This document shows, one piece after another, positions 6,956 through 15,740 of a stretch of DNA of 20,053 nucleotides (the first letter of the stretch is position 1; each line of letters opens with the position of its first letter). Position numbers and translations under genes: made by a program. The DNA lies in assembly GCA_958349535.1 (NCBI GenBank), contig CATWDJ010000032.1, forward strand, positions 1-20,053, written 5' to 3'. This DNA comes from Maccoyibacter sp900556645. Its GTDB lineage: Bacteria; Bacillota; Clostridia; Lachnospirales; Lachnospiraceae. The notes under the pieces were generated by a model that saw only the letters and a program-made list of their open reading frames with translations, ran no database searches and had not been told where the DNA came from.

Positions 6956-7660
6956 ATGACAAACGAACTTTTATTGATTTTATCTTTATTAATTACCTAC
7001 GGTGCCATTTTGGCTGCTTTTTATATTTTTCGGGAACAGGGATTATTTTTATGGACGATTGTAGCCACTATTGCTGCCAATATCGAAGTATTGATTATCG
7101 TAAATGCCTTTGGTATGGAGATGACTCTGGGAAATATCCTCTTTGCCTCCACCTTTCTGGTTACGGATATTTTAAGTGAGCTTTACGAAAAAAAGACCGC
7201 TCAAAAAGCGGTCTGGCTGGGAATTGCAACCTCTGTTATTTTCATTCTCATCAGCCAGTCATGGCTGCTTTATACGCCAAACGAAAATGACTTTGCCATG
7301 CCTGCCATGAAAACTATTTTTTCCAATACTCCACGGCTGATGCTGGTGGGCATTGCGGTTTATGTCATTGTTCAGCTTTTCGATGTATGGCTTTACCACA
7401 AATGGTGGCATTTCACCAGTGAAAAGACTGGAAACTCCCATGGCTTTTTGTGGCTTCGAAACAATGGCTCTACATTGATTTCACAGCTTTTAAATGTGGT
7501 ACTTTTTACATGGGGTGCTTTTTATGGCGTACACGGAACCAAAACCCTCATTTCCATCGCCATTTCCAGTTACCTTATCTTCATCGTTACCAGTCTGGCA
7601 GACACCCCTTTTGTCTATCTTGCCAGACGTATGTACGAAAAAATGACCGTCCATTCTTAA
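6956..7660 (+). CDS. yhhQ: YhhQ-family queuosine precursor transporter
   Basis: A 234-residue multi-pass membrane protein of the YhhQ/COG1738 family, which imports queuosine precursors (queuine, preQ1 or preQ0 depending on the organism). About six hydrophobic segments are visible. The family hallmarks are present: ASTFLVTDILSELYEKKTAQKAVWLG around residues 62-87, FDVWLYHKWW in the centre, and WLRNNGSTLISQLLNVVLFT late in the protein. It follows the radical SAM gene by 3 bases, with GGAGG about 9 bases before its ATG, so it is in the same riboswitch-controlled operon. Its stop codon directly abuts the stop codon of the convergent PNPOx-like gene. Confidence 0.9.
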   Translation: MTNELLLILSLLITYGAILAAFYIFREQGLFLWTIVATIAANIEVLIIVNAFGMEMTLGNILFASTFLVTDILSELYEKKTAQKAVWLGIATSVIFILISQSWLLYTPNENDFAMPAMKTIFSNTPRLMLVGIAVYVIVQLFDVWLYHKWWHFTSEKTGNSHGFLWLRNNGSTLISQLLNVVLFTWGAFYGVHGTKTLISIAISSYLIFIVTSLADTPFVYLARRMYEKMTVHS

Positions 7661-8146
7661 TTATTTCATCATTGGCGGCAGAGGTCTTTTCTTTCCCGTA
7701 AACTGATTTACCTCTATCCGCACCACATTGACAATGGATACCAGTTTTTCATCGAATGTAAAGTCTTTTCCTGTCTGGGTTTTCATCAGTATGGATAAGG
7801 CTTTCATTTTTTCTTTGACATCTTCCACTAAAAATGCCTTTCCCTGTCCCATGACGCAGGAATAGGCGGTTCCGTATTGACATGCTACCTTTCCCTCAAA
7901 AGGAAGTACATCACATTCTATGGAAAAGGATACCTTGTTGTTCTTTTTTATTACCTCATATTTGTATCCTGATTTTGCTCCATGAATATATAACACTAAT
8001 TTTCCGTTTTCGTATGTATATCCATAATTCATAGGAACCACATAGGGCATATCATCATCACTGAGTCCCAAGTGGAGAACTTGACCTCTCTCCAATATGT
8101 CTAATATCTCCTCCGTATCGGTAATCTCCAACTCTCTTTTTGTCAT
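7661..8146 (-). CDS. Pyridoxamine 5'-phosphate oxidase-related flavin-binding protein (NimA-like)
   Basis: A 161-residue split-barrel protein of the PNPOx-like/NimA group, likely to bind FMN or a related cofactor and reduce a small molecule. The true substrate is unknown. Supporting stretches are a short N-terminal helix, VLHLGLSDDDMPYVVPMNYGY (the typical first strands), LVLYIHGAKSGYKYE, and the terminal VNQFTGKKRPLPPMM, which is typical of the family. I chose the second ATG (8144-8146): AAGGA lies 6 bases before it, but directly touches the earlier ATG at 8150-8152. It is the last gene of a three-gene minus-strand operon behind the sensor kinase and the VWA-like gene, and starts 18 bases after the latter. 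Relatives are often loosely annotated as nitroimidazole resistance proteins; that function is not implied here. Confidence 0.8.
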   Translation of the reverse strand: MTKRELEITDTEEILDILERGQVLHLGLSDDDMPYVVPMNYGYTYENGKLVLYIHGAKSGYKYEVIKKNNKVSFSIECDVLPFEGKVACQYGTAYSCVMGQGKAFLVEDVKEKMKALSILMKTQTGKDFTFDEKLVSIVNVVRIEVNQFTGKKRPLPPMMK

Positions 8147-8164
8147 ATCCATTCCTTCTTTCTT

Positions 8165-8671
8165 TTATCTGCGGTAGTCTATTTCTAATCCATCTTCTGT
8201 GACTGTCAGTACCAACAGCTTTTTTCCCAAAAAAGGCTGCATTTTTTCCTGTACTGCACCCTCATCTTCTATTCTATAAGAACCATCCGTCAAAAACAAT
8301 ATCAGCTTGGACCTTGCCTGAAATTTTTGAAGATATTCCAATAAGGATTCATAGCTTTTCTCTGTCTTTTCTTCCCGATAGTCCTCATAAAAGCCGGAGG
8401 TGGTTGCCAGCATCATAGGACACACTTTATTTTCTATCCTCCGGTCGGATATCCAAAGTGTATAATTAAACCTTACATTCTGAAAGACTTTGCTGTGGCG
8501 TTTTAACGTAAGTAAAAGCTCCGGTACGGTTTCCTTTACAGTTTCTTTTGGCAGTGCAGCATCCACCACCATTTCCATCTCTAAGATTTTCCCTGTGTAA
8601 TTTCCCGGCACGTGCAGAATTTGCTCTACTCTATTTTTTAATTGTTTGGTCTCTGTCAGGAATAACTTCAT
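8165..8671 (-). CDS. VWA-like protein of unknown function
   Basis: A 168-residue soluble protein that I recognise only partly. VRFNYTLWISDRR (66-78) and ARSKLILFLTDGSY (119-132) look like the first and fourth strands of a von Willebrand factor A fold, where KLILFLTDG is a common strand-plus-loop. The metal-binding DxSxS motif is missing at the expected place (WISDR), so metal binding is doubtful. The start is the ATG at 8669-8671, with GAAGGAAG 9 bases upstream; the reading frame extends further into the kinase gene but without a better site. It lies 43 bases after the histidine kinase stop and 18 before the PNPOx-like gene, so it is in that operon. A scaffold or sensing role next to the kinase would be a guess. 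Confidence 0.55.
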   Translation of the reverse strand: MKLFLTETKQLKNRVEQILHVPGNYTGKILEMEMVVDAALPKETVKETVPELLLTLKRHSKVFQNVRFNYTLWISDRRIENKVCPMMLATTSGFYEDYREEKTEKSYESLLEYLQKFQARSKLILFLTDGSYRIEDEGAVQEKMQPFLGKKLLVLTVTEDGLEIDYRR

Positions 8672-8714
8672 GTGGTCACTTCCTTCTTTCTGACTCTTAT
8701 GATATGTCCTCAAC

Positions 8715-11462
8715 CTATCGTCCACTTTGCAATTCCGTAAGCAATTGCTCATACTCTGCCATTACCTCTTTATGATGTTCACGAATATACGGATAGTCAG
8801 CATCTTTTGCTGCAAGCTCCAGAGCCTTTGCATGTTCTGACAATTTTTCTGCTCCGATGGTCAGTGAACTGCTTTTTAACGCATGCATATGAACCTGATA
8901 GTTTTTCCATGATTCTTCGGCATATTCCTTCTCCAATACTTCTCTTCTATCTGCACCAATATATGTATCAATTATTTCCATAAAGAAAGCTTCATCATCC
9001 ATACAATATCCCATTCCCAATGGTATATTCAAGCTTGGAAATCGTTCTTCCAGAGCCTTTTCTTTCGTAGTGTCCGCAGTTTTTTTTGTGTTTTCTTTCA
9101 TTTCCACCAGTTCCTTTGGCAAATATTTGCGGAGCATCTCCATCAATTCATCCTCATGTATAGGCTTTGCCAGATAATTGGTAAAACCTTCTTCCAGATA
9201 TTTCTCCTTTGCACCCACAATTGCATTGGCAGTCAATGCAATGACCGGTGTTTCCCCATTAGGATGGTCTTTTGACTGCTTCATCGCCTTCAAGGTTTCA
9301 ATTCCATCCATTTCCGGCATCATGTGGTCAAGAAAAATAATGTCATACTTTTCCTGACAAATCATGCGAAGACATTCCTCTCCACTATATGCAATATCCA
9401 CCTTTGCATCTGTTTGTTTTAAATAGCTCTGTGCTACTTTTAAATTCATCTCCACATCATCCACCACCAGGATTTTTGCTTTTGGTGCCTGTAAGACATG
9501 ATTATCCAGCTCTGCTGAATGAATATATTGCTGATATTTTTGTGCAAAGTCCCCCAATGGTTCAGGATTTGCAATCTGCTGCGGAATCGTTGCAGTGAAA
9601 ACAGAACCCTTTCCATACTCACTTGTGACATGAATCTTTCCACCCATCAATTCAACCAGATTTTTCGTAAGGCTAAGTCCCAATCCGGTTCCTTGGATGT
9701 TGCGGTTTTTCTGTTCATCAACTCTTGTAAAATTCAAAAACAGCTTATCTATATCCGATTCTTTAATTCCAATACCGGTATCCTCCACTTCTACTTTTAA
9801 TAGAATCTGCTCCCCTGCCTTCCGCTCAAATCCCATGCGGAGAATTACCTTTCCTTCCTTCGTATATTTCACAGCATTTGACAGAAAGTTATTGATAACC
9901 TGTCTGACATGAACCTCATCTCCATATAAAACGGATGGCACTTTTGAATCAATCTCCATCTCAAAGCCTAAATCTTTCGCATCGGCTCTGGCTTTTGCCA
10001 TGTTATAACAGTCATTCAAAACCGAAAACAATTCATACTCCACCGGAATAATTTCCATTTTTCCGGATTCAATTTTAGATATGTCCAAAACATCGTTGAC
10101 AATAGATAATAAGGTCTGGCTGGCACTTTGAATGTTTTTTGCATATTCTCTGATTTCCTCTGCATCACAGGTATCACAATTTTTCAAAAGCATGGCATCC
10201 ATACCTATGATTCCATTAATCGGCGTACGGATTTCATGGGACATATTTGCAAGGAACTGACTTTTTGCCACATTTGCCGCAACAGCATCATTTTTTGCCT
10301 GCTCAACAAATTTTACATGTTCTTGCATCATTTGACGCATATAGATAATTAATGTACAAATTGCAAAAATACATACCCCGTATCTGCTTGCTTTTCCAAA
10401 ATCTCCAATCTTAATAATATAACTTCTCAAAAGATCGATAAATGCACTGAACATCATACAGGTAATCCCCAGAAAATTCATGCCCGCCTCCAGACTTTTC
10501 TCTTTTCTGGCATTTTTTCCTAATGCCACCACATTTATAAAAATAAGCAACGTAATAATTCCATGAGAAATAAATGACATCTCCATAAAATCCACCAATC
10601 CCAGAATTTGAAGAATTAGCTGTATTATTACATTTGCTGTGGAAACCGACATTGCAACTAATATAATGTTGGAATTTCCGGGCATTGCCTCATAACAATA
10701 TGCTTCAAAAAAGAGAGGTGCGGTCATCAGAATAATAAAGATTAGATTAGAGTACAATGTCTGATTTCCGTATAATACTTCTGGTAGTTTTGTTTCTATA
10801 AAATAGTAAATACTCATAAGTAACAGATATATACCCAGATATTCCATACCACCAATCTTCTTGATTGACATTTTCTGCATAATTGCCAATATTAGAAAGG
10901 CCACAGCAGCAATCAAGATAATCATCGTCAAAATAATATCAAATGCTTTTTGTTCTATAAAATGAAGAATTGCCACATCTCTTTTGGCAACAGATATTTC
11001 CGTTAAATAGGTAGCATAGTTGGAGTAAGGAGAACTCATCTCAATCTGTATCTCCCCCACTTCACAATCCTTTGGTATATCAGCAAATACCATTACACTC
11101 CCCGGCGTCCGTCCAAACAATCTCTCATCATTCAATCCAAAGGTATATATTTCCTCTCCATCAACTGTGATTTTTAACGTTTTGTCAGCAGACAAAAAGC
11201 TCAAAGTCTCTCCCCAGTATTCCTTTGGAATCGTATTTTTGATAACGATTTTTTCATTCGGTCTGCTGGTAGAATTATAAGGTAATTTTTGCAAATCTAT
11301 CTCTGTACCATCTTCTCTGATAAGTACCCAACCGGTGTTAAAAGACTCCACTTTACCTTTTGCCAAAGTCTCGTCATCCACCTTTGCTGTTTTTATCACA
11401 ATTGCTATTACTATCAACTGTATAAAAAAGATAGTCCATATAACTTTATAATACTTCTTCAT
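8715..11462 (-). CDS. Hybrid sensor histidine kinase (sensory 7-TM, HisKA-HATPase-REC-HPt)
   Basis: A 915-residue membrane signalling protein. From the chosen start: TM1 at about 7-24, an outside domain (about 25-165) with LKITVDGEEIYTFG resembling a beta-sandwich of the 7TMR-DISM type, then about seven TM segments (175-377). These are followed by HisKA (SHEIRTPINGIIG, phospho-His409), HATPase_c (NNFLSNAVKYT near 525-535, DTGIGI and GTGLGLS), a receiver domain (ILVVDD, phospho-Asp712 in FLDHMMP, Lys766) and a C-terminal HPt domain (HALKSS, His860). It can therefore run a full internal phosphorelay, but no partner response regulator with a DNA-binding output is encoded nearby. I prefer the ATG at 11460-11462 because AGAGGTGG lies 9-10 bases before it; the ATG at 11499-11501 has almost no ribosome site and only a tiny leader. 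The ligand is unknown. First gene of the operon with the VWA-like and PNPOx-like genes. Confidence 0.9.
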   Translation of the reverse strand: MKKYYKVIWTIFFIQLIVIAIVIKTAKVDDETLAKGKVESFNTGWVLIREDGTEIDLQKLPYNSTSRPNEKIVIKNTIPKEYWGETLSFLSADKTLKITVDGEEIYTFGLNDERLFGRTPGSVMVFADIPKDCEVGEIQIEMSSPYSNYATYLTEISVAKRDVAILHFIEQKAFDIILTMIILIAAVAFLILAIMQKMSIKKIGGMEYLGIYLLLMSIYYFIETKLPEVLYGNQTLYSNLIFIILMTAPLFFEAYCYEAMPGNSNIILVAMSVSTANVIIQLILQILGLVDFMEMSFISHGIITLLIFINVVALGKNARKEKSLEAGMNFLGITCMMFSAFIDLLRSYIIKIGDFGKASRYGVCIFAICTLIIYMRQMMQEHVKFVEQAKNDAVAANVAKSQFLANMSHEIRTPINGIIGMDAMLLKNCDTCDAEEIREYAKNIQSASQTLLSIVNDVLDISKIESGKMEIIPVEYELFSVLNDCYNMAKARADAKDLGFEMEIDSKVPSVLYGDEVHVRQVINNFLSNAVKYTKEGKVILRMGFERKAGEQILLKVEVEDTGIGIKESDIDKLFLNFTRVDEQKNRNIQGTGLGLSLTKNLVELMGGKIHVTSEYGKGSVFTATIPQQIANPEPLGDFAQKYQQYIHSAELDNHVLQAPKAKILVVDDVEMNLKVAQSYLKQTDAKVDIAYSGEECLRMICQEKYDIIFLDHMMPEMDGIETLKAMKQSKDHPNGETPVIALTANAIVGAKEKYLEEGFTNYLAKPIHEDELMEMLRKYLPKELVEMKENTKKTADTTKEKALEERFPSLNIPLGMGYCMDDEAFFMEIIDTYIGADRREVLEKEYAEESWKNYQVHMHALKSSSLTIGAEKLSEHAKALELAAKDADYPYIREHHKEVMAEYEQLLTELQSGR

Positions 11463-11512
11463 AATTTCCCACCACCTCTTCAAATCTTCATTATTTTCCA
11501 TCTTTATATATT

Positions 11513-11542
11513 ATTATACAGTACTAAAGCCCCATAAGTAAA
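11513..11542 (-). promoter_or_regulatory. Promoter of the sensor kinase operon
   Basis: A perfect TATAAT lies on the minus strand at 11513-11518, about 50 bases before the chosen kinase start. The -35 region is weak (TTTACT at 11537-11542 with an 18-base spacer). If transcription starts near 11506, the earlier in-frame ATG at 11501 would have a leader of about 5 bases, which supports the downstream start. Confidence 0.5.
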
Positions 11543-11597
11543 CTAGCCAAAAGGATAGATTTTTCTATTTTAGAGTCTTTTTTATAGTTTTCACAAT

Positions 11598-11632
11598 AAA
11601 AACGGCATAGCCGGAATACTCCGGCTATACCG
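11598..11632 (-). terminator. Intrinsic terminator of the hydrogenase operon
   Basis: On the minus strand a 12-bp stem (CGGTATAGCCGG with CCGGCTATGCCG, one G-T pair) and a 6-base loop are followed by TTTTT. It lies 26 bases after the hydA stop codon and separates the hydrogenase operon from the kinase promoter. Confidence 0.9.
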
Positions 11633-11658
11633 CCATTTGTAATATACTTTTTTATCAC

Positions 11659-13359
11659 TTATTTATGATCCGGATAATGCACATGAAGCAGTTCATGTTC
11701 TCTGTTTTTCAACAAATCTCCGTATAAAGTATCCATCAATGGATTGTTCTCGCTTCGCTTAATTTGGAGTGCTTTATCCGTCTTATAAAGTCCCTCTGCT
11801 CTGTGACGTTTTTCCATGGAGCGTGCGAATGGCTGACCTGCTCCCGCAACACAGCCTCCCGGACAAGCCATGACTTCCACAAAGTCAAAATGCTCTTCTC
11901 CGCTTTCGATTTTCTGAATCAGCTTCTCTGCATTTCCAAGTCCGCTGACAATTCCGATACGAACAATCCGCTCACCTAAATCCAGTTCACAGATTTTGGT
12001 TCCTTCCATTCCTCTGGCTCCGATAAATTCAATATCCTTTAATGCCTTCGGACTCTTATCTTCAACCACACGGCGAACTGCTGCCTCTGTTACACCGCCG
12101 GTAGCTCCAAAAATCACTCCGGCACCGGAATAAATAGAGAATGGCATATCATATGCTTCCGGTTCCAGACGGTCAAAGCGGATACCGATTTCTTTGAACA
12201 TACCGATAACCTCTTCCGAAGTAATGACATAGTCCACATCCGGTACTCCATTGCGGACAAATTCTTCTCTGGAAGCCTCGTATTTCTTTGCCGTACAAGG
12301 CATCACTGCCACAGATACGGTCTCTTTTCCTTCTTTTTTGTCCAGTTTCTTGAAGTACTCTTTGATAACCGCACCAAACATCTCCATCGGTGATTTGGAA
12401 GTGGAGACATATTTCATCAAATGCGGATATTTTGTCTCTACAAACCGAATCCACGCCGGACAACAGGAGGTAAACAACGGATATTTCCGGTCCTCTTCTC
12501 CCAAAGATTCTACCAGTTCTGCTGCCTCTTCCATAATAGTTAAATCGGCTCCCACAGAGGTATCAAAGATATAGTCTACACCCAGTTTCCGCAAAGATGC
12601 AATCAGTTTTCCGATGGTATTCTCTCCCGGCTCATAGCCGTATGCCTCTCCGATAGCCACACGGACTGCCGGGGCAATCTGCATAACCACACGTTTCTTC
12701 GGATCGTGAATTGCCTCCCATACATCATGGGTATCACTCTTAATAGTAATTGCTCCTGTAGGACAGACTGCCGCACACTGACCACAGTTAACACAGTTGG
12801 TATCTGCAATGGCCTTTCCAAATGCTGTGGAAATCTCCATTTTAGAACCACGATGTGCAAAGTCAATGGCTCCTACGTGCTGAATCTCGCTGCAGACACG
12901 AACACAGTCACCACAAAGGATACACTTATTCGGATCTCTGACAATCGCCTTGGATGAAGTATCCAGCGGACGAATCGGGTTGGTATTCTCAAAACGAACT
13001 CCCGGAATGCCAAATCTTCTTGCCAGTTCCTGCAACTTACATTTTCCGTTTTTCTCACAGGTAGTACAATCTCTGCAATGTGCTGCCAACAACAACTCTA
13101 TAATTCTTTTTCTGTGATAATAAAGCTGTGGCGTATTGGTACGGATTTCCATTTTATGCTTCGGAGGTGTGGAACAGGATGCAATAATGCCGCCCCACTC
13201 ATCTTCCACCACACACATACGGCAGGCACCGTAAATGGACAAATCCGAATAGTAACAAAATGTTGGTAAGATAATTCCTGCTTTTCGGATGACAGCAAGA
13301 ATATTTTTCTCATCGGTAAACGAAACACGTTCGCCGTCTATAATCATATATTTTTCCAT
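11659..13359 (-). CDS. hydA: [FeFe] hydrogenase catalytic subunit, NAD-linked trimeric type
   Basis: A 566-residue group A [FeFe] hydrogenase, alpha subunit of a HydABC/HndACD-type complex (cytoplasmic, H2 production or oxidation with NAD(H) and probably ferredoxin). N-terminal plant-type [2Fe-2S]: C35, C46, C49, C62. Then H94-x3-C98-x2-C101-x5-C107 for a His-ligated [4Fe-4S], and two [4Fe-4S] ferredoxin motifs starting at C146 and C189. H-cluster motifs: L1 TSCCPAW (297-303), L2 MPCTAKKYE (353-361), L3 MACPGGCVAGAGQP (497-510) with C499 and C503. L3 has Ala507 where GGGQP is usual. It is shorter than Thermotoga maritima HydA (645 residues) and similar to Desulfovibrio HndD. AGGAGGG lies 8 bases before the ATG, which is 13 bases after the hydB stop. 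The HydE, HydF and HydG maturases are not in the window. Confidence 0.95.
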   Translation of the reverse strand: MEKYMIIDGERVSFTDEKNILAVIRKAGIILPTFCYYSDLSIYGACRMCVVEDEWGGIIASCSTPPKHKMEIRTNTPQLYYHRKRIIELLLAAHCRDCTTCEKNGKCKLQELARRFGIPGVRFENTNPIRPLDTSSKAIVRDPNKCILCGDCVRVCSEIQHVGAIDFAHRGSKMEISTAFGKAIADTNCVNCGQCAAVCPTGAITIKSDTHDVWEAIHDPKKRVVMQIAPAVRVAIGEAYGYEPGENTIGKLIASLRKLGVDYIFDTSVGADLTIMEEAAELVESLGEEDRKYPLFTSCCPAWIRFVETKYPHLMKYVSTSKSPMEMFGAVIKEYFKKLDKKEGKETVSVAVMPCTAKKYEASREEFVRNGVPDVDYVITSEEVIGMFKEIGIRFDRLEPEAYDMPFSIYSGAGVIFGATGGVTEAAVRRVVEDKSPKALKDIEFIGARGMEGTKICELDLGERIVRIGIVSGLGNAEKLIQKIESGEEHFDFVEVMACPGGCVAGAGQPFARSMEKRHRAEGLYKTDKALQIKRSENNPLMDTLYGDLLKNREHELLHVHYPDHK

Positions 13360-13372
13360 GCCGTCTTCCCTC

Positions 13373-15262
13373 CTATACTTCTTTTACTGCATGGAATGGA
13401 CAACCTTCCTTGCAGGCTCCGCACTTGATACATTTTGTGGTATCAATGGTGAATGGTTTTTTGATTTCTCCTGAAATAGCTCCAACCGGACAGACTCTGG
13501 AACACTTAGAGCAGCCTTTACAAAGCTCAGGATCAATCTGGAGGGTTACAAGTGCCTTACACTGACCTGCCGGACACTTCTTATCCACTACATGGGCAAT
13601 ATATTCATCTCTGAAATATTTCATGGTGCTGACTACCGGTGATGCTGCGGTTTTTCCCAGACCACACAACGCCGTAGCTGAAATTGTCTCAGAAAGTTCT
13701 TCCAGCAGAGTAATATGCTGCATGGTTCCTCTTCCCTCACAAATATCTGTCAAAAGCTCCAGCATACGCTTGGTTCCCTCACGGCAAGGAATACATTTTC
13801 CACAGGATTCATTCTGGGTAAAGTTCATAAAGAATCTTGCCACTTCTACCATACAGCTCTTGTCATTCATAACAACAAGACCGCCGCTTCCAATCATGGC
13901 ACCTACTTTTTTCAGAGAGTCAAAATCCAAATGAAGATTCAAATGATCCTCTGACGGATTGATACACAGACATCCGCCGGATGGTCCGCCAATCTGTACT
14001 GCTTTGAACTCACCGCCTTTGACGCCGCCTCCGATGTCAAAAATAACCTCCCGCAGGGTGGTTCCCATCGGTACCTCAATCAATCCGGTATTCATAACAT
14101 TTCCAGTCAAAGCAAAAGCCTTGGTTCCATGGTTTCTATCCGGTCCGATGGTCTTGTACCATTCAGCCCCTTTATTGATAATCGGCGGTACGTTACAGTA
14201 GGTCTCTACATTGTTCAGTACCGTTGGTTTTTCAAACAATCCTTTTTCTACCGTACGAGGCGGTTTTACTCTAGGCATACCACGGTTACCTTCAATAGAA
14301 GCCGTCAGGGCAGAACCTTCGCCACAGACAAATGCTCCTGCACCCTGGCTGATTTTTAACTCAAAATCAAAACCGGAATCCAGAATATTCTTTCCTAACA
14401 GGCCCTTTTCCTCTGCCTTATTGATTGCTGTCTGGAGTCTCTCTACGGCTAACGGATACTCGGCACGCACGTAAATATATCCATAATGAGCTCCGGTGGC
14501 AATACCTGCAATCAACATTCCCTCGATAACACGATGAGGATCTCCCTCCATCATGCTTCGATCCATAAATGCTCCCGGATCTCCCTCGTCACCGTTACAT
14601 ACCACATATTTTACTTCCGAATCCTGTGCCAAAACCTGAGCCCATTTTCTTCCGGTTGGGAAGCCGCCGCCTCCACGTCCACGGAGAGATGCCTCAGAAA
14701 TTTCATCTACTATCTGCTGTGGTGTCATATCGAACAGAGCCTTTGCAACGGCACTGTAACCGCCCACTGCTATGTACTCTTTGATGGATTCCGCATTGAT
14801 ACGTCCGCAATCCTCCAACGCCACACGGGTCTGCTGTTTGTAAAACGGAATCTCTTCCTGTTTTTCGTAAGCCACACCCTTCTGGTCATGATAAACCAGT
14901 CTCTCGATGACACGGTCATTTACGATACTCTCTTCAATAATCTCTTCACAGTCTTCTACTTTTACTTTGATATATAATAATCCTGCCGGTTCGATACGAA
15001 GCAACGGACCCATCTCACAAAATCCGTGACATCCGCTTTTTTTCAAACCCACACTCTCATCATGTGGCTCTTTTTCCAGAACCAGAGAACACTTAATTCC
15101 ACGCTCTTTGAGAATCTCCTGTATTCTGGCATAGATGTCTAAAGAACCTCCTGCCACACATCCGGTTCCCGCACAGATTAAAATCTGTTTTTTCTGCATT
15201 TTCAGAGAAGCTGCATATTCTTTTCTTCTCTGTTCTAATTCCTGTCTTGTATTAATTCTCAT
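13373..15262 (-). CDS. hydB: NuoF-like NADH-binding subunit of the [FeFe] hydrogenase
   Basis: A 629-residue flavoprotein that couples NAD(H) to the hydrogenase and is the proposed site of electron bifurcation in this class. Domains: thioredoxin-like [2Fe-2S] (C30, C35, C78, C82), NuoF core with the FMN-binding GRGGGGFPTGRKW (195-207) and the NAD-site stretch GAGAFVCGEGSAL (307-319), an SLBB-type region, the [4Fe-4S] set C487, C490, C493, C533, and two C-terminal ferredoxin motifs (C581, C584, C587, C591 and C611, C614, C617, C621). The usual CGEETAL of NuoF is here CGEGSAL. It begins 11 bases inside the end of hydC, so the two are coupled. Its length is close to HydB/HndC homologues. NAD rather than NADP use is assumed, not shown. 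Confidence 0.94.
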   Translation of the reverse strand: MRINTRQELEQRRKEYAASLKMQKKQILICAGTGCVAGGSLDIYARIQEILKERGIKCSLVLEKEPHDESVGLKKSGCHGFCEMGPLLRIEPAGLLYIKVKVEDCEEIIEESIVNDRVIERLVYHDQKGVAYEKQEEIPFYKQQTRVALEDCGRINAESIKEYIAVGGYSAVAKALFDMTPQQIVDEISEASLRGRGGGGFPTGRKWAQVLAQDSEVKYVVCNGDEGDPGAFMDRSMMEGDPHRVIEGMLIAGIATGAHYGYIYVRAEYPLAVERLQTAINKAEEKGLLGKNILDSGFDFELKISQGAGAFVCGEGSALTASIEGNRGMPRVKPPRTVEKGLFEKPTVLNNVETYCNVPPIINKGAEWYKTIGPDRNHGTKAFALTGNVMNTGLIEVPMGTTLREVIFDIGGGVKGGEFKAVQIGGPSGGCLCINPSEDHLNLHLDFDSLKKVGAMIGSGGLVVMNDKSCMVEVARFFMNFTQNESCGKCIPCREGTKRMLELLTDICEGRGTMQHITLLEELSETISATALCGLGKTAASPVVSTMKYFRDEYIAHVVDKKCPAGQCKALVTLQIDPELCKGCSKCSRVCPVGAISGEIKKPFTIDTTKCIKCGACKEGCPFHAVKEV

Positions 15263-15740
15263 TTGCAGCTTCCTCCTTTAACTCTTTGATTAAAGCTCTC
15301 GCTTTTTCCGGAGTCATTGCCGGATGTACCTTATCATTAACTGTACAGACCGGTGCAAGTCCACATGCTCCCAAACAGGATACCGTCTCAACGGTAAACA
15401 GCATATCCTCTGTGGTCGGTTTTTCTGCTGTTACCCCTAACAGACTACGAATCTCCTCTAAAATTGCCGTCGAATTTCTGACATGGCAAGCTGTTCCGTC
15501 ACAGATTTTAATGACATACTTTCCTTTTGGTTCCAATGAAAAGTTTTCATAAAAAGTTGCAACCCCATACACTTTTGCTTCACTCAATCCCAACTCTTTT
15601 GCAATATAGGACAACATCTCTTCCGGTAAATAGTGATATATCTTCTGTATATCCTGCATGATTGCAATTACCGCAGTTGCGTTGTACTCATGTGCCTTGA
15701 GTATGGCATCAAGCTGCTTTTTTTCTTCTTTTTTTAACAA
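15252..15740 (-). CDS. hydC: NuoE-like [2Fe-2S] subunit of the [FeFe] hydrogenase
   Basis: A NuoE-like 24-kDa-type subunit, 162 residues from the TTG at 15738-15740. Ligands are C80, C85, C122 and C126 of the thioredoxin-like [2Fe-2S] cluster (ICDGTACHVRNS and SCLGACGLAP). An N-terminal helical part contains KVYGVATFYENF, typical of the family. I prefer the TTG because AAGGAGG lies 7 bases before it and the resulting length is normal. The frame continues upstream to an ATG at 15797 (181 residues), but that codon has no ribosome site and would sit only about 8 bases from the predicted transcription start. First gene of hydC-hydB-hydA. It is regulated, by inference, by Rex through the operator in its promoter. 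Confidence 0.9.
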   Translation of the reverse strand: MLKKEEKKQLDAILKAHEYNATAVIAIMQDIQKIYHYLPEEMLSYIAKELGLSEAKVYGVATFYENFSLEPKGKYVIKICDGTACHVRNSTAILEEIRSLLGVTAEKPTTEDMLFTVETVSCLGACGLAPVCTVNDKVHPAMTPEKARALIKELKEEAANEN

